From contig NZ_BMQQ01000001.1 of the NCBI RefSeq assembly GCF_014648195.1, positions 604,750 to 668,749 of the forward strand: a stretch of 64,000 nt of DNA. Reading direction: 5' to 3'. Shown piece after piece: positions 30,939 through 40,355 of the stretch (position 1 is its first letter; every line of letters starts with the position of its first letter). The notes under the pieces are model-generated. The model made no database searches and was not told where the DNA came from. It saw only the letters and a program-made list of their open reading frames with translations. Both the position numbers and the translations under genes were made by a program. Origin of the DNA: Streptomyces purpureus. Lineage in GTDB: Bacteria > Actinomycetota > Actinomycetes > Streptomycetales > Streptomycetaceae.

Positions 30939-32412
30939 CCTCTACGACGTCGCGATCGTCGGCGCGGGCTCCGCCGGTCTCTCCGGCGCCGTCACCGCCG
31001 CCGAACTCGGTCTCTCCGTCGCCCTGCTGGACACCTCCGCCCAGGTCGGCGGCCAGTTCTACCGGCACCCGGAACCCGCGCTCGGCGCCGTACGCCCCGA
31101 AGCCCTGCACCACGACTGGTCCGCCTTCCGCTCCCTGCACCGGCGCCTTGAGTCGGTGGAGTCGAGCGGCGTCACCCGCCTGGCCGGGCACCACGTCTGG
31201 GCCGTGACCCGGGACGACGCGGACAACGCGGACGCCTGGACGGTCCACGCCGTGACCGGGGCCGACGGCGACGGCGAACGGCCCGTACGGGTACGGGCCC
31301 GGGCGCTCCTCCTCGCCACCGGGGCGTACGAGCGCCAGCTTCCCTTCCCCGGCTGGACCCTGCCGGGTGTGGTCGGCGCCGGCGGCGCCCAGGCGATGCT
31401 CAAGTCCGGGCTCGTCCTCCCCGGCCGGCGGGTCGTCGTGGCGGGCAGCGGCCCGCTGCTGCTCGCCGTCGCCTCCTCGCTCGCGCACGCCGGAGCACGC
31501 GTCCCCGCCGTGGTGGAGGCGTCCGGCTACCTGGGATACGCCCGTCACATGCGCACCCTGGCCGCCAACCCCCACAAACTCGCCGAGGCGGCGGTCCACG
31601 GCGCCGCCCTGCTGCGCCACGGCGTGCGGGTGCGCACCCGCAGCGCGGTCACCGCCGTCCACGGCCGCGACCGGGTGGAGGCGGTGACCGTCTCCCGGCT
31701 CGACCGCGACTGGCGGCCCGTGGCGGGCACGGGCCGCCGCGTCGAGTGCGACGCACTTGCCGTGGGCTTCGGACTGGCGCCCCAGATCGAACTCGCCACC
31801 GCACTGGGCTGCGCCACACGCCCCGCGAAGGACGGAACCTCCGCGCTCGCCCTCGACGCCCTCCAGCGGACCTCAGTGCCCGGCGTATGGGCGGCCGGGG
31901 AGACCGGCGGCGTGGGCGGAGCCCAACTGGCCATCGCCGAAGGCGAATTGGCGGCCATCTCCATTGCGGCCCGGCTGTCCGGGCGGCCTGCCGCCACCGC
32001 CGGCGGACACGTTCGCTCGTTGCGCCGCCGCCGGGACCGGATGCGCGCCTTCGCCGACGTCATGGCCGCCGCCCACCGGCCCGGCCCCGGCTGGACCCGC
32101 TGGCTGGACGACGACACGGACGTGTGCCGTTGCGAGGAGGTGACCGCGGGACGCATCCGCGAGGCGGTCACCGACCTGGGCGCACGCGACGCGCGTACGG
32201 TCAAACTGCTCACCCGAGCGGGGATGGGCTGGTGCCAGGGCCGTATGTGCGGCGCGGCCGTGGCCTGCCTCGCGGCCACGGGCGGCGACGTGCCGCCGTC
32301 GGCGGAGCGGCGCCCGCTCGCCGTCCCCGTCACCCTCGCGGCGCTCGCCTCCCTGGCCGAACCGAACACCACCCCCGAGCCCACCGGATCGGACTCCACC
32401 GACGGTGGCTGA
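30919..32412 (+). CDS. FAD/NAD(P)-binding dehydrogenase subunit with C-terminal BFD-like domain (HcnB-like)
   Basis: A 497-residue flavoprotein. The N-terminal FAD site is VAIVGAGSAGLSGAVTAAEL, the second dinucleotide motif VVVAGSGPLLLAVA, then the ALQRTSVPGVWAAGE region. The C-terminal 100 residues hold CRCEEVTAGRIREAV and GWCQGRMCGAAV, the four cysteines of a BFD-like [2Fe-2S] domain. This is the large subunit of hydrogen-cyanide-synthase-like / D-hydroxyproline dehydrogenase complexes. It overlaps the small Fe-S gene by 20 bases, and the next gene has its own operator. Confidence 0.88.
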   Translation: MPSSASDLYDVAIVGAGSAGLSGAVTAAELGLSVALLDTSAQVGGQFYRHPEPALGAVRPEALHHDWSAFRSLHRRLESVESSGVTRLAGHHVWAVTRDDADNADAWTVHAVTGADGDGERPVRVRARALLLATGAYERQLPFPGWTLPGVVGAGGAQAMLKSGLVLPGRRVVVAGSGPLLLAVASSLAHAGARVPAVVEASGYLGYARHMRTLAANPHKLAEAAVHGAALLRHGVRVRTRSAVTAVHGRDRVEAVTVSRLDRDWRPVAGTGRRVECDALAVGFGLAPQIELATALGCATRPAKDGTSALALDALQRTSVPGVWAAGETGGVGGAQLAIAEGELAAISIAARLSGRPAATAGGHVRSLRRRRDRMRAFADVMAAAHRPGPGWTRWLDDDTDVCRCEEVTAGRIREAVTDLGARDARTVKLLTRAGMGWCQGRMCGAAVACLAATGGDVPPSAERRPLAVPVTLAALASLAEPNTTPEPTGSDSTDGG

Positions 32413-32462
32413 CCTCAGCCGCCTGCACCCGCGGCGCTCCTCCCCGCGCCGCACCATCCACC

Positions 32463-32474
32463 GTGACATGTCAC
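32463..32474. promoter_or_regulatory. Perfect palindromic operator GTGACATGTCAC
   Basis: The best copy of the regulon palindrome, 12 of 12, centred 30 bases before the deaminase ATG. It begins GT and ends AC, the generic frame of GntR-family sites. It implies an internal promoter between the dehydrogenase genes and the deaminase/epimerase genes. Confidence 0.7.
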
Positions 32475-32497
32475 ATACCGAAGAAGGGTCTGTCTCG

Positions 32498-33406
32498 ATG
32501 ACTGCCAACTCCTGGAACCCCGCCCAGCCCTGGCGCGGCGTCATGGTCGCCACCACGCTGCCGCTGCGCGAGGACCTGTCCGTCGACCACGACGCCTACG
32601 CCGAGCATGTGGCGTGGCTGATCGAGAACGGCTGCGACGGCGTCGTACCGAACGGCTCGCTCGGCGAGTACCAGACGCTGACCGACGAGGAGCGGGCCCG
32701 AGTCGTCCGTACCGCCGTCGACGCCGCGGGCGACGGAGCCCGCGTGATGCCCGGGGTGGCCGCCTACGGCAGCGCCGAGTCCCGGCGCTGGGCCGAGCAG
32801 GCCGCCGAGGCCGGCGCCGGCTCCGTGCTGCTGCTGCCGCCCAACGCCTACCGCGCCGACGAGCAGTCCGTACGCGCCCACTACGCCGAGGTCGCCAAGG
32901 CCGGGGTGCCCGTCGTCGCGTACAACAACCCCATCGACACCAAGGTCGACCTGACCCCCGCGCTCCTCGCCCAGCTTCATGGCGAGGGCAGCATCGTGGC
33001 CGTCAAGGAGTTCAGCGGCGACGTCCGCCGGGCCTACGAGATCGCCGAACTCGCCCCCGGGCTCGACCTGCTGATCGGCGCCGACGACGTCCTGCTCGAA
33101 CTGGCGCTGGCCGGAGCGGTCGGCTGGATCGCCGGCTACCCCAACGCCCTGCCCACCACCTGCTCCGCCCTCTACCACGCGGCGGTCTCCGGGGACGTGG
33201 CCACGGCGCTGCCGCTCTACCGGTCCCTGCACTCGCTGCTGCGCTGGGACTCCAAGACCGAGTTCGTGCAGGCCATCAAGCTGTCCATGGACATCGCCGG
33301 ACGCCACGGCGGCCCGGTCCGGCCGCCGCGCCGGCCGCTCGACGGCGCCGTCGAGGCCGCTGTGCGTGAGGCGACCGAGAAGGCCGTCGCCGAGGGCCAC
33401 AAGTAG
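32498..33406 (+). CDS. DapA-superfamily 1-pyrroline-4-hydroxy-2-carboxylate deaminase
   Basis: A 302-residue class I aldolase-type lyase. NGSLGEYQTLTDEER is the substrate loop; Y142 (AYNNP) and Schiff-base K170 (VAVKEFSGD) are both present. Placed between the D-hydroxyproline dehydrogenase and a proline racemase-family epimerase, the likely reaction is deamination of 1-pyrroline-4-hydroxy-2-carboxylate to 2-oxoglutarate semialdehyde. Other DapA-family functions (KDG-type lyases) are possible. AAGAAGGG precedes the ATG 32498. Confidence 0.85.
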   Translation: MTANSWNPAQPWRGVMVATTLPLREDLSVDHDAYAEHVAWLIENGCDGVVPNGSLGEYQTLTDEERARVVRTAVDAAGDGARVMPGVAAYGSAESRRWAEQAAEAGAGSVLLLPPNAYRADEQSVRAHYAEVAKAGVPVVAYNNPIDTKVDLTPALLAQLHGEGSIVAVKEFSGDVRRAYEIAELAPGLDLLIGADDVLLELALAGAVGWIAGYPNALPTTCSALYHAAVSGDVATALPLYRSLHSLLRWDSKTEFVQAIKLSMDIAGRHGGPVRPPRRPLDGAVEAAVREATEKAVAEGHK

Positions 33407-33429
33407 CCGCCACCCGAGGGGACACCGCC

Positions 33430-34434
33430 ATGCGCACCCGTCACGTCTACCACGCCGTTGACTCGCACACCGAAGGAATGCCCACCCGGGTGATCACCGG
33501 GGGCGTCGGGACCATCCCCGGCGCCACGATGGCCGAGCGGCGCCTGCACTTCATCGAACACCTCGACCACATCCGCACCCTGCTGATGTACGAGCCCCGG
33601 GGTCACGCGGCGATGAGCGGCGCCATCCTCCAGCCGCCCACCCGGCCCGACGCCGACTACGGTGTCCTGTTCATCGAGGTCTCGGGCCTGCTGCCGATGT
33701 GCGGGCACGGCACCATCGGGGTGGCCACCGTGCTCGTCGAGACGGGCATGGTGCCGGTCACCGAACCGGTCACCACGGTCCGCCTCGACACCCCGGCCGG
33801 CCTCGTCTCCGTGGACGTACGGGTGGAGGACGGCGCGGCCACGTCGGTGACGCTCACCAACGTCCCCGCGTTCTGCGCCGGCCTGGACCTCGCCGTCGAC
33901 GTTCCCGGCTACGGGACGGTGAGCTACGACCTCGCGTACGGCGGGAACTTCTACGCCTTCGTCCGCCTGGCCGATCTGAAGCTGCCCTTCGACCGCGCCC
34001 GCAAGGACGACCTGCTGTCCGCGGGCCTGGCCGTGATGGAAGCGATCAACGCCTCGCCCGACCGGCCGGTCCACCCGGAGCGGGCCGAGATCGCCGGGGT
34101 CAAGCACGTCTACCTCGAAGCCCCCGGCTCCGACGCCGTCCGTTCCCGGCACGCGATGGCCATCCACCCCGGCTGGTTCGACCGCTCGCCCTGCGGCACC
34201 GGCACCTCGGCCCGGATGGCGCAGCTGCACGCCCGCGGCGAACTCCCCCTCGACCGCGACTTCGTGAACGAGTCCTTCATCGGTACGCGGTTCACCGGGC
34301 GGCTCGTCGCCGAGACCGAGGTCGGCGGGCGCCCGGCCGTCGTCCCGGCCATCACCGGGCGGGCCTGGATCACCGGAACCGCCCAGTACTTCCTCGACCC
34401 CACCGATCCCTTCCCCGGAGGGTTCCTCCTGTGA
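33430..34434 (+). CDS. Proline racemase-family 4-hydroxyproline 2-epimerase
   Basis: A 334-residue enzyme of the proline racemase family. Both catalytic cysteines are present: C91 in LLPMCGHGTIGVA and C255 in SPCGTGTSARMAQL. The second cysteine argues for an epimerase/racemase; trans-3-hydroxyproline dehydratases carry Thr there. With its neighbours it would convert trans-4-hydroxy-L-proline to cis-4-hydroxy-D-proline, the first step. GAGGGGA precedes the ATG. The stop overlaps the aldehyde dehydrogenase GTG as GTGA. Confidence 0.9.
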   Translation: MRTRHVYHAVDSHTEGMPTRVITGGVGTIPGATMAERRLHFIEHLDHIRTLLMYEPRGHAAMSGAILQPPTRPDADYGVLFIEVSGLLPMCGHGTIGVATVLVETGMVPVTEPVTTVRLDTPAGLVSVDVRVEDGAATSVTLTNVPAFCAGLDLAVDVPGYGTVSYDLAYGGNFYAFVRLADLKLPFDRARKDDLLSAGLAVMEAINASPDRPVHPERAEIAGVKHVYLEAPGSDAVRSRHAMAIHPGWFDRSPCGTGTSARMAQLHARGELPLDRDFVNESFIGTRFTGRLVAETEVGGRPAVVPAITGRAWITGTAQYFLDPTDPFPGGFLL

Positions 34435-35813
34435 CCACGAGCCCGTCTCCCGTCATCTCCCGTAACCCGTCCGACCCGTCCGACATCGTCGTCCAGGTCC
34501 CCGCCCCCGGCGCCTTCGCCACCGCCGACACCGTGGAGCGGGCCCGCGCCGCCCAGCCGGAGTGGCTCTCCGGCGGCGCTTCCGCCCGCTCCACGGCGCT
34601 CGCCGCGGTCGCGGCCGCCATCGAGGCCGCGGCCGAGGAGCTGGCCGCGCTCGCCGTACGCGAAGTGGGCAAGCCGCTCACCGAGGCGCGCGCCGAGGTG
34701 GCCCGGACGGCGGCCATCTGGCGCTACTACGCCCAGGCCCCCTACGAACCCGTCGGCAGCGTCCACGAGACGGCCGCCGGCGCCGGGCTGCTGATGACCC
34801 GCCGCCGCCCCCACGGCGTGGCGGGACTGATCACCCCCTGGAACTTCCCCTTCGCCATCCCGAGCTGGAAGGCGGCACCGGCGCTCGCCGTCGGCAACGC
34901 GGTCGTCCTCAAGCCCGCGCCCGAGGCGACCGCCTGCGCCCAGCGCCTGGCCGAGATCGTCCAACGGGAGCTCCCGCCAGGGGTCTTCACCGTCCTGCCC
35001 GGGGGAGCGGCGGAGGGCGGCGCGCTGGTCGCCGCCGCCGATGTCGTCTCCTTCACCGGCTCGACGGTCGTGGGGCAGGCCGTCGTCCGCGCCGCGACGG
35101 CCCGGGGAGTCCCGGTCCAGGCCGAGATGGGCGGCCTGAACGCCGCGATCGTCCTGCCGGACGCCTGCATCGAGCAGGCGGCGGCCCATCTCGCCGCCGC
35201 CATCGCCGGCTACGCCGGGCAGAAGTGCACGGCCACCAGCCGGGTCATCGCGGTCGGCGTCGCCCTCGAGCCCCTGCGCGAAGCCCTGTCCGAGGCGCTA
35301 CGCGCCGTGCCGGTCGGCGATCCGGCCGACCCGGCCACCGTCTGCGGACCGCTCATCAGCGAACACGCCCGCGACCAGGTCTGCGACGCCTGGCACGGCA
35401 CGCCCGTGCTCACCGGCGGCACGCTCCCCGACCGGGCCGGCTGGTACGCGACGCCGACCCTGGTGGAGAAGGTGTCCGAAGGGCACCGGCTGCTGAGGGA
35501 GGAGGTCTTCGGGCCGGTCGCGGCACTGCTGCCCGCCGACGACCTCGCCCACGCGGTGCGCCTGACCAACGCGGTGCCGTACGGGCTCGTCACCTCGGTG
35601 CACACCACCGACCTGGACGCGGCCCTCACCGGCCTCGACCGGCTCGACACGGGAATGATCAGGGTCAACGCCCCCTCCACCGGTGTCGACTTCCATCTGC
35701 CGTTCGGCGGCGCCAAGGCATCCAGCCATGGCCCACGGGAACAGGGCCGCGCGGCCCTGGAGTTCTACACCGCCGGCCGGACCTACACCCTGTCACCTGC
35801 GAAAACAACGTGA
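34431..35813 (+). CDS. Aldehyde dehydrogenase (2-oxoglutarate semialdehyde dehydrogenase)
   Basis: A 460-residue NAD(P)-dependent enzyme. ITPWNFPFAIPSWKAAPALA is the cofactor loop, E in AEMGGLNA the general base, and GYAGQKCTATSR the nucleophile Cys. It would oxidise 2-oxoglutarate semialdehyde to 2-oxoglutarate, the last pathway step. GTG 34431 is coupled to the epimerase. The downstream operator 35810-35821 begins inside its stop codon. Confidence 0.88.
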   Translation: MTTSPSPVISRNPSDPSDIVVQVPAPGAFATADTVERARAAQPEWLSGGASARSTALAAVAAAIEAAAEELAALAVREVGKPLTEARAEVARTAAIWRYYAQAPYEPVGSVHETAAGAGLLMTRRRPHGVAGLITPWNFPFAIPSWKAAPALAVGNAVVLKPAPEATACAQRLAEIVQRELPPGVFTVLPGGAAEGGALVAAADVVSFTGSTVVGQAVVRAATARGVPVQAEMGGLNAAIVLPDACIEQAAAHLAAAIAGYAGQKCTATSRVIAVGVALEPLREALSEALRAVPVGDPADPATVCGPLISEHARDQVCDAWHGTPVLTGGTLPDRAGWYATPTLVEKVSEGHRLLREEVFGPVAALLPADDLAHAVRLTNAVPYGLVTSVHTTDLDAALTGLDRLDTGMIRVNAPSTGVDFHLPFGGAKASSHGPREQGRAALEFYTAGRTYTLSPAKTT

Positions 35814-35821
35814 CATTGTAC
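35810..35821. promoter_or_regulatory. Operator before the GntR gene
   Basis: GTGACATTGTAC is 9 of 12 to the palindrome and 11 of 12 to the reverse of the 36612 site (GTGACATTGCAC). It lies 33 bases before the regulator ATG, so autoregulation is likely. Confidence 0.6.
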
Positions 35822-35854
35822 TCTGGTGATCTCGGCAGGCACGAAGGGAACACC

Positions 35855-36529
35855 ATGGGGCACCTGAAGCAGCGCGATCTCAACGCCACCCGTGAGCGGC
35901 TGCGCGACCAGGTGGCCCATGCCCTGAGGGCCGCCCTCATCTCCGGCGAGCTGCGGCCGGGGGTGGTGTACTCGGCGCCGACGCTCGCCGAGGACTTCGG
36001 GATCTCGGCGACCCCCGTCCGTGAGGCCATGCTCGACCTCGCCCGCGAAGGTCTCGTCGAGCCCGTCCGCAACAAGGGCTTCCGGGTCACCGAGGTCGAC
36101 GAGCGCGACCTCGACCAGTACACCGAGATCCGGGCCCTCATCGAGGTCCCCTCGGTCGGGCGGGTCGCCCGCAGCGCCACCCGCGACGAGCTGGAGGCGC
36201 TGCGCCCGGTCGCCGAGGAGATCGTGCGGGCCGCCCGCGACCACGACCTCATCGGCTACCTGGAGGCGGACCGCCGCTTCCACCTCTCGCTGCTGTCCCT
36301 CACCGGCAACGAACGGCTCGTCGAGACCGTCGGCGATCTGCGCAAGCGGTCCCGGCTGTACGGCCTGGCCGCGCTGGACGAGCGGGGCGAGCTGATCCCC
36401 TCGGCCGAGGAGCACCTGGAACTGCTCGACCTGATGCTGGCCGGCGACGCCAAGGGGGCGGAGAAGTGCATGGCCCGGCACCTGGGTCATGTCCGCTCGC
36501 TGTGGGCGAAGAGCGAGTCGAAGGGCTGA
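35855..36529 (+). CDS. GntR-family (FCD) regulator of the hydroxyproline regulon
   Basis: A 224-residue GntR/FadR-type repressor. The winged helix contains LRAALISGELRPGVVYSAPT and LAEDFGISATPVREAMLDLA, then EPVRNKGFRV. The all-helical FCD effector domain follows, with metal-binding-type His/Asp in ADRRFHLSLLSLTGNERL and EEHLELLDLMLAGD. AAGGG precedes the ATG. It lies within the pathway genes, and palindromes of the GntR kind (GT...AC) precede all units, so it is the natural candidate for their regulator. The effector is probably hydroxyproline or a pyrroline intermediate. Confidence 0.9.
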   Translation: MGHLKQRDLNATRERLRDQVAHALRAALISGELRPGVVYSAPTLAEDFGISATPVREAMLDLAREGLVEPVRNKGFRVTEVDERDLDQYTEIRALIEVPSVGRVARSATRDELEALRPVAEEIVRAARDHDLIGYLEADRRFHLSLLSLTGNERLVETVGDLRKRSRLYGLAALDERGELIPSAEEHLELLDLMLAGDAKGAEKCMARHLGHVRSLWAKSESKG

Positions 36530-36611
36530 CGGCGAAGGTCCGGCCCGCGGGGGTGGCCCCTTGACCCCGGCGGGCCACCCCTGAGGATCCGCGGGCAGCC
36601 CTTGGTCGCCT

Positions 36612-36623
36612 GTGCAATGTCAC
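36612..36623. promoter_or_regulatory. Operator before the iminopeptidase/protease operon
   Basis: GTGCAATGTCAC, 10 of 12 to the palindrome, ends 36 bases before the iminopeptidase ATG. It probably also controls the second M6 protease, 41 bases past the iminopeptidase. Confidence 0.6.
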
Positions 36624-36659
36624 ACTTCATCACGTGCCCATGGGCCGCGAAAGGGATTC

Positions 36660-37925
36660 ATGAACCCCGCGTACGCCACCACCGACCATACCTTCACCGT
36701 CCCCCTCGACCACCAGGACCCCCAGGGTCCGGCCATCGAGGTCTTCGCCCGCGAGGTCGCCGACCCGGCCCGCGCCGGTGACGAACTGCCCTGGCTGCTG
36801 TTTCTGCAAGGCGGCCCGGGCGGCAAGTCGCCCCGCCCGTCGAGCGGTTCGCCCGGCTGGCTGAACCACGCGCTCAAGACGCACCGCGTCCTCCTCCTCG
36901 ACCAGCGCGGCACCGGCCGCTCCACCCCGGTCACGGCCAGGGCCGCGGCCCGCTTCTCCTCCCCGGCCCGGCTCGCCGAGCACCTGAGCCACTTCCGGGC
37001 CGACGCCATCGTCGCCGACGCGGAACTGATACGCCGTCAACTCTGTGGCGAGCAACCCTGGGAGACCCTCGGTCAGAGTTACGGCGGCTTCATCACGCTG
37101 ACCTATCTCTCCCAGGCCCCCGAAGGGCTGCGCGCCTGCTACGTCACCGGCGGGCTGCCCGGCCTCACCGCCACGGCCGACGACGTCTACGCCCGCACCT
37201 ACCCCCGCGTACGGGACCGCGTCCTCGACTTCTACGCCCGCTACCCCGACGACGCCCCCCGTCTTCGCCGGATCGCCGACCTCCTCGCCGCCACCGACGT
37301 CCGCCTGCCCGACGGCGACCGCCTGACCCCCCACCGCCTGCGCTCGCTCGGCCTCGTACTCGGCATGGGCGACGGCTTCGAACGGCTCCACTGGCTGCTC
37401 GACGAAGCCCTCGACACCGAGGGCGGGTTGACCGCCACCTTCCTGCACCAGGTGATGACTCTGACCGGCTTCACCGACAACCCGCTCTTCGCCGTGGCGC
37501 AGGAGACGATCTACGGACAGGGCGCGGGCCCCACGGCCTGGGCGGCGGCCCGCGCCCAGGCCGGCTTCCCCGAGTTCGCCGAGGACGCCGACCCCCTCCT
37601 GCTGACCGGCGAGATGATCTACCCCTGGATGTTCCGCGAGATCAGAGGACTGCGCCCCTTCGCCGAGGCCGCCGACCTCCTCGCCGCACGCACCGACTGG
37701 CCGCCGCTGTACGACCCCCGCCGCCTCGCCGCCAACAAGATCCCGCTGGCCGCGATCGTCTACCACGACGACATGTACGTGGACGCCGGACTCTCCCTGA
37801 GCACTGTGCGCCAGGTCGGCGCCGCCAAGGCCTGGGTCACCAACGAATGGGAGCACGACGGCGTCTCCGCCTCCGGCGGCCGCGTCCTCGCCCGCCTGAT
37901 GGACCTCGCGCGCGGCCGCGCGTAG
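36660..37925 (+). CDS. Proline iminopeptidase-like alpha/beta hydrolase (S33)
   Basis: A 421-residue S33-family peptidase. LLFLQGGPGG supplies the oxyanion loop, then LLLDQRGTGRS, and LGQSYGGF with the nucleophile S140; a long cap domain and a late WEHDG with the His follow. Such enzymes release N-terminal Pro or Hyp from peptides. No signal peptide. In this regulon it would complete digestion of imported peptides. An earlier in-frame start at 36612 falls in the operator, so ATG 36660 is preferred. Confidence 0.87.
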   Translation: MNPAYATTDHTFTVPLDHQDPQGPAIEVFAREVADPARAGDELPWLLFLQGGPGGKSPRPSSGSPGWLNHALKTHRVLLLDQRGTGRSTPVTARAAARFSSPARLAEHLSHFRADAIVADAELIRRQLCGEQPWETLGQSYGGFITLTYLSQAPEGLRACYVTGGLPGLTATADDVYARTYPRVRDRVLDFYARYPDDAPRLRRIADLLAATDVRLPDGDRLTPHRLRSLGLVLGMGDGFERLHWLLDEALDTEGGLTATFLHQVMTLTGFTDNPLFAVAQETIYGQGAGPTAWAAARAQAGFPEFAEDADPLLLTGEMIYPWMFREIRGLRPFAEAADLLAARTDWPPLYDPRRLAANKIPLAAIVYHDDMYVDAGLSLSTVRQVGAAKAWVTNEWEHDGVSASGGRVLARLMDLARGRA

Positions 37926-37966
37926 CCGCCCACCCCGACCCCACCTCCACGCCCCGAGGGAGACAC

Positions 37967-39175
37967 ATGCCCAGACTGCCCCGCCGGACGCGGCCCTTCG
38001 CCGCCGCACTGACCCTTCTGATGGCCGGCACGGCCGCCGTCACCCCGGCCCACGCGGCCCCACCCCCTCACCCGGCCGGCTCCGGCGCCCCGGCCGCCGC
38101 CTGCGCCCTGCCGGGCGCGACCGGCTGGACCGACGAGGGGCACGACACCGACCCCGTCCAGTTCCAGCCGTCCACCGGCACCCGCCGGGTGCTCACACTG
38201 TTCGTCGACTTCGCCGACGCGCGGGCCACCGAACCCACCGACGCCTACGCGGCCCAACTCGCCCCCGCCGCCCGGTGGATGCGTACCGCCAGCTACGGAC
38301 ACCTGCGGCTGGACGTCACCCCGCTGCGCCGCTGGATCCGCATGCCCCAGACCTCCACCTCCTACGGCTTCGAACGCGGCCTCACCTTCGAGACCCACGA
38401 GCGGTACGTCCGCGACGCCATCACCGCGGCCGATCCCCATGTGGACTTCTCCGGCTACGACATGGTCTACGTCGTCCCCGCCAGGGAGGCGACCGCGATC
38501 CCCTTCTCGCCGACCTACCTCTACGACCCGAGCGGCCCCGGGGTCACCGCCGACGGCACCCGCCTGAAGTGGGCGGTCACCTTCGGCCAGGACATGTGGC
38601 GCTGGGGCCACAAGGTCGTCGCCCACGAGACCGGCCACACCTTCGGCCTGCCCGACCTGTACGCCTTCACCGGTGAGACCCACCGCTTCGCCGGTGGCTG
38701 GGACGTCATGGGCAACATCGCCGGCGCCGCCCCGCAGTTCCTCGGCTGGCACTCCTGGAAGCTCGGCTGGATCCGTGATCGCCAGGTCGCCTGCCTGCCG
38801 GCCGCCGGTGAGCGCACGGTACGGCTCAGCCCGGTCGAACGCCCCGGCGGCACCAAGATCGCGGTCATCCGCACCGGCCGCACCACCGCGTACGTCGCCG
38901 AGTCCCGCCGTGCCCGGGGCGTCGACGGGTCGGCCTGCTCGACCGGTGTCCTCATCTACCGGATCGACTCGGCCACCGCGACCGGCGAGGGCCCCGTCCG
39001 GATCATGAACGGCAACCCGGCCGCGACCCCGCCCACCGGCTGCACGCCCCTGGACATGGGCGCCTACACTCCCGGCCAGTCCTTCACCGATCCCGCGACC
39101 GGCACACGCATCGACGTCCTCGCGGGCGGCGCGGCGGGAGACGTGATCCGGCTCGGAGCCACTGGGGGCGATTGA
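37967..39175 (+). CDS. Secreted M6-family metalloprotease (copy 2)
   Basis: A 402-residue exported protease: signal peptide (MPRLPRRTRPFAAALTLLMA to cleavage near AHA), a Pro/Ala linker, and the M6 catalytic domain, with VAHETGHTFGLPDLYAF (H220, E221, H224), GGWDVMG and WHSWKLGW. GAGGGAGA precedes the ATG. Most blocks are identical to copy 1 (22244-23443), so the two arose by duplication. It lies in one transcription unit with the iminopeptidase. Confidence 0.88.
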   Translation: MPRLPRRTRPFAAALTLLMAGTAAVTPAHAAPPPHPAGSGAPAAACALPGATGWTDEGHDTDPVQFQPSTGTRRVLTLFVDFADARATEPTDAYAAQLAPAARWMRTASYGHLRLDVTPLRRWIRMPQTSTSYGFERGLTFETHERYVRDAITAADPHVDFSGYDMVYVVPAREATAIPFSPTYLYDPSGPGVTADGTRLKWAVTFGQDMWRWGHKVVAHETGHTFGLPDLYAFTGETHRFAGGWDVMGNIAGAAPQFLGWHSWKLGWIRDRQVACLPAAGERTVRLSPVERPGGTKIAVIRTGRTTAYVAESRRARGVDGSACSTGVLIYRIDSATATGEGPVRIMNGNPAATPPTGCTPLDMGAYTPGQSFTDPATGTRIDVLAGGAAGDVIRLGATGGD

Positions 39176-39295
39176 GCGTACGAGCCGCGAGCCGTACGGC
39201 GTGCGCTGCCCGCCGGAAGGGGTGAAAGCCCGAGCGCCGGGTAGCCGCGCAGACGTATCGGGGACCGGCCCCGACCGAGGGCGGAGGCGGGACGG

Positions 39296-40213
39296 ATGGG
39301 TGCGGAGACCATGAGCATCCGAGTCGGCGGGCGGACGGTGGAACTGAGCCGTCCGGACAAGGAATTGTTTCCCCAGGACGGCATCACCAAGGCCGACCTC
39401 GCCGACTACTACCGCCGCGTCGCCCGGCGCATGCTGCCCCACCTGCGACACCGACCGCTGATGCTCGAACGCCACCCGGACGGCATCGAGGGCCCGGCGT
39501 TCATGCAGAAGGAGGTCCCCGACCACTTCCCGGACTGGATCCACAGGGTCGAGCTGCCCAAGGAGGGCGGCACCGTCACGTACGCCCTCTGCGACGACAC
39601 CGCCACCCTCCTGCACCTCGTGGGCCAGGCGTGCATCACCCCCCACCGCTTCCTCTCCACGGCCGACCGGGCCGACCACCCGGACCGGCTCGTCTTCGAC
39701 CTCGATCCGCCGGGAGACGACTTCGACCTGGTCCGGCGGACAGCCCAGGCCCTGCGGGAGCTCCTGCACGACGAGCTGAGGCTGCCCTCCCTGCTCATGA
39801 CGACCGGCTCCCGCGGCCTGCACGTCCTGGTGCCCCTCGACGGGAGGGAAGCGTTCGACGGCGTCCGGGCCTTCGCCCGCGACGTCGCCGAGCTGCTCGC
39901 CGCCCGCCACCCGGAAGAGCTCACCACCGCGCCCCGTAAACAGGCGCGCGGCGGCCGCCTCTACCTCGACGTCCAGCGCAACGCCTACGCCCAGACGGCC
40001 GTCACCCCCTACGCCGTACGCGCCCGCCCCGGCGCGCCCGTCGCCGCGCCGCTGGCCTGGGACGACATCGAAGATCCCGACCTGACCGCGCGGCGGTGGA
40101 CCCTGTCCACCGTCGACCAGCTGCTCAAGGACAACCCCTGGCACGGCGCGCCCCGCGGCCGGTCCCTCGACCCCGCCCGCCGGCGCCTCGCCGCCCTGAC
40201 GAGCGGCGGCTGA
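39296..40213 (+). CDS. LigD-type DNA polymerase/primase domain protein (NHEJ)
   Basis: A 305-residue stand-alone homologue of the polymerase domain of bacterial LigD. It has ELSRPDKELFPQDGITKADL at the start, FMQKEVPDHFPDWI, HRVELPKEGG, the catalytic Asp pair in RLVFDLDPPGDDF, and TTGSRGLHVLVPL. Such AEP-type enzymes fill gaps in non-homologous end joining, together with Ku and a ligase not seen here. GGCGGAGGCGGGA precedes ATG 39296; ATG 39311 is an alternative. Confidence 0.92.
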   Translation: MGAETMSIRVGGRTVELSRPDKELFPQDGITKADLADYYRRVARRMLPHLRHRPLMLERHPDGIEGPAFMQKEVPDHFPDWIHRVELPKEGGTVTYALCDDTATLLHLVGQACITPHRFLSTADRADHPDRLVFDLDPPGDDFDLVRRTAQALRELLHDELRLPSLLMTTGSRGLHVLVPLDGREAFDGVRAFARDVAELLAARHPEELTTAPRKQARGGRLYLDVQRNAYAQTAVTPYAVRARPGAPVAAPLAWDDIEDPDLTARRWTLSTVDQLLKDNPWHGAPRGRSLDPARRRLAALTSGG

Positions 40214-40355
40214 CAGCCCCCTCACGCCGAGTGCCCCGGGCCCGCATGGGACCGGCCAGGAGGGGCACCTGCCGGGATAGACCCGGATGGACCGCGGGCC
40301 CGGTGGACCTGGCGGGCCCCACGGGATCTCCACGCGGCGCGGAGGGAGGAAGACC

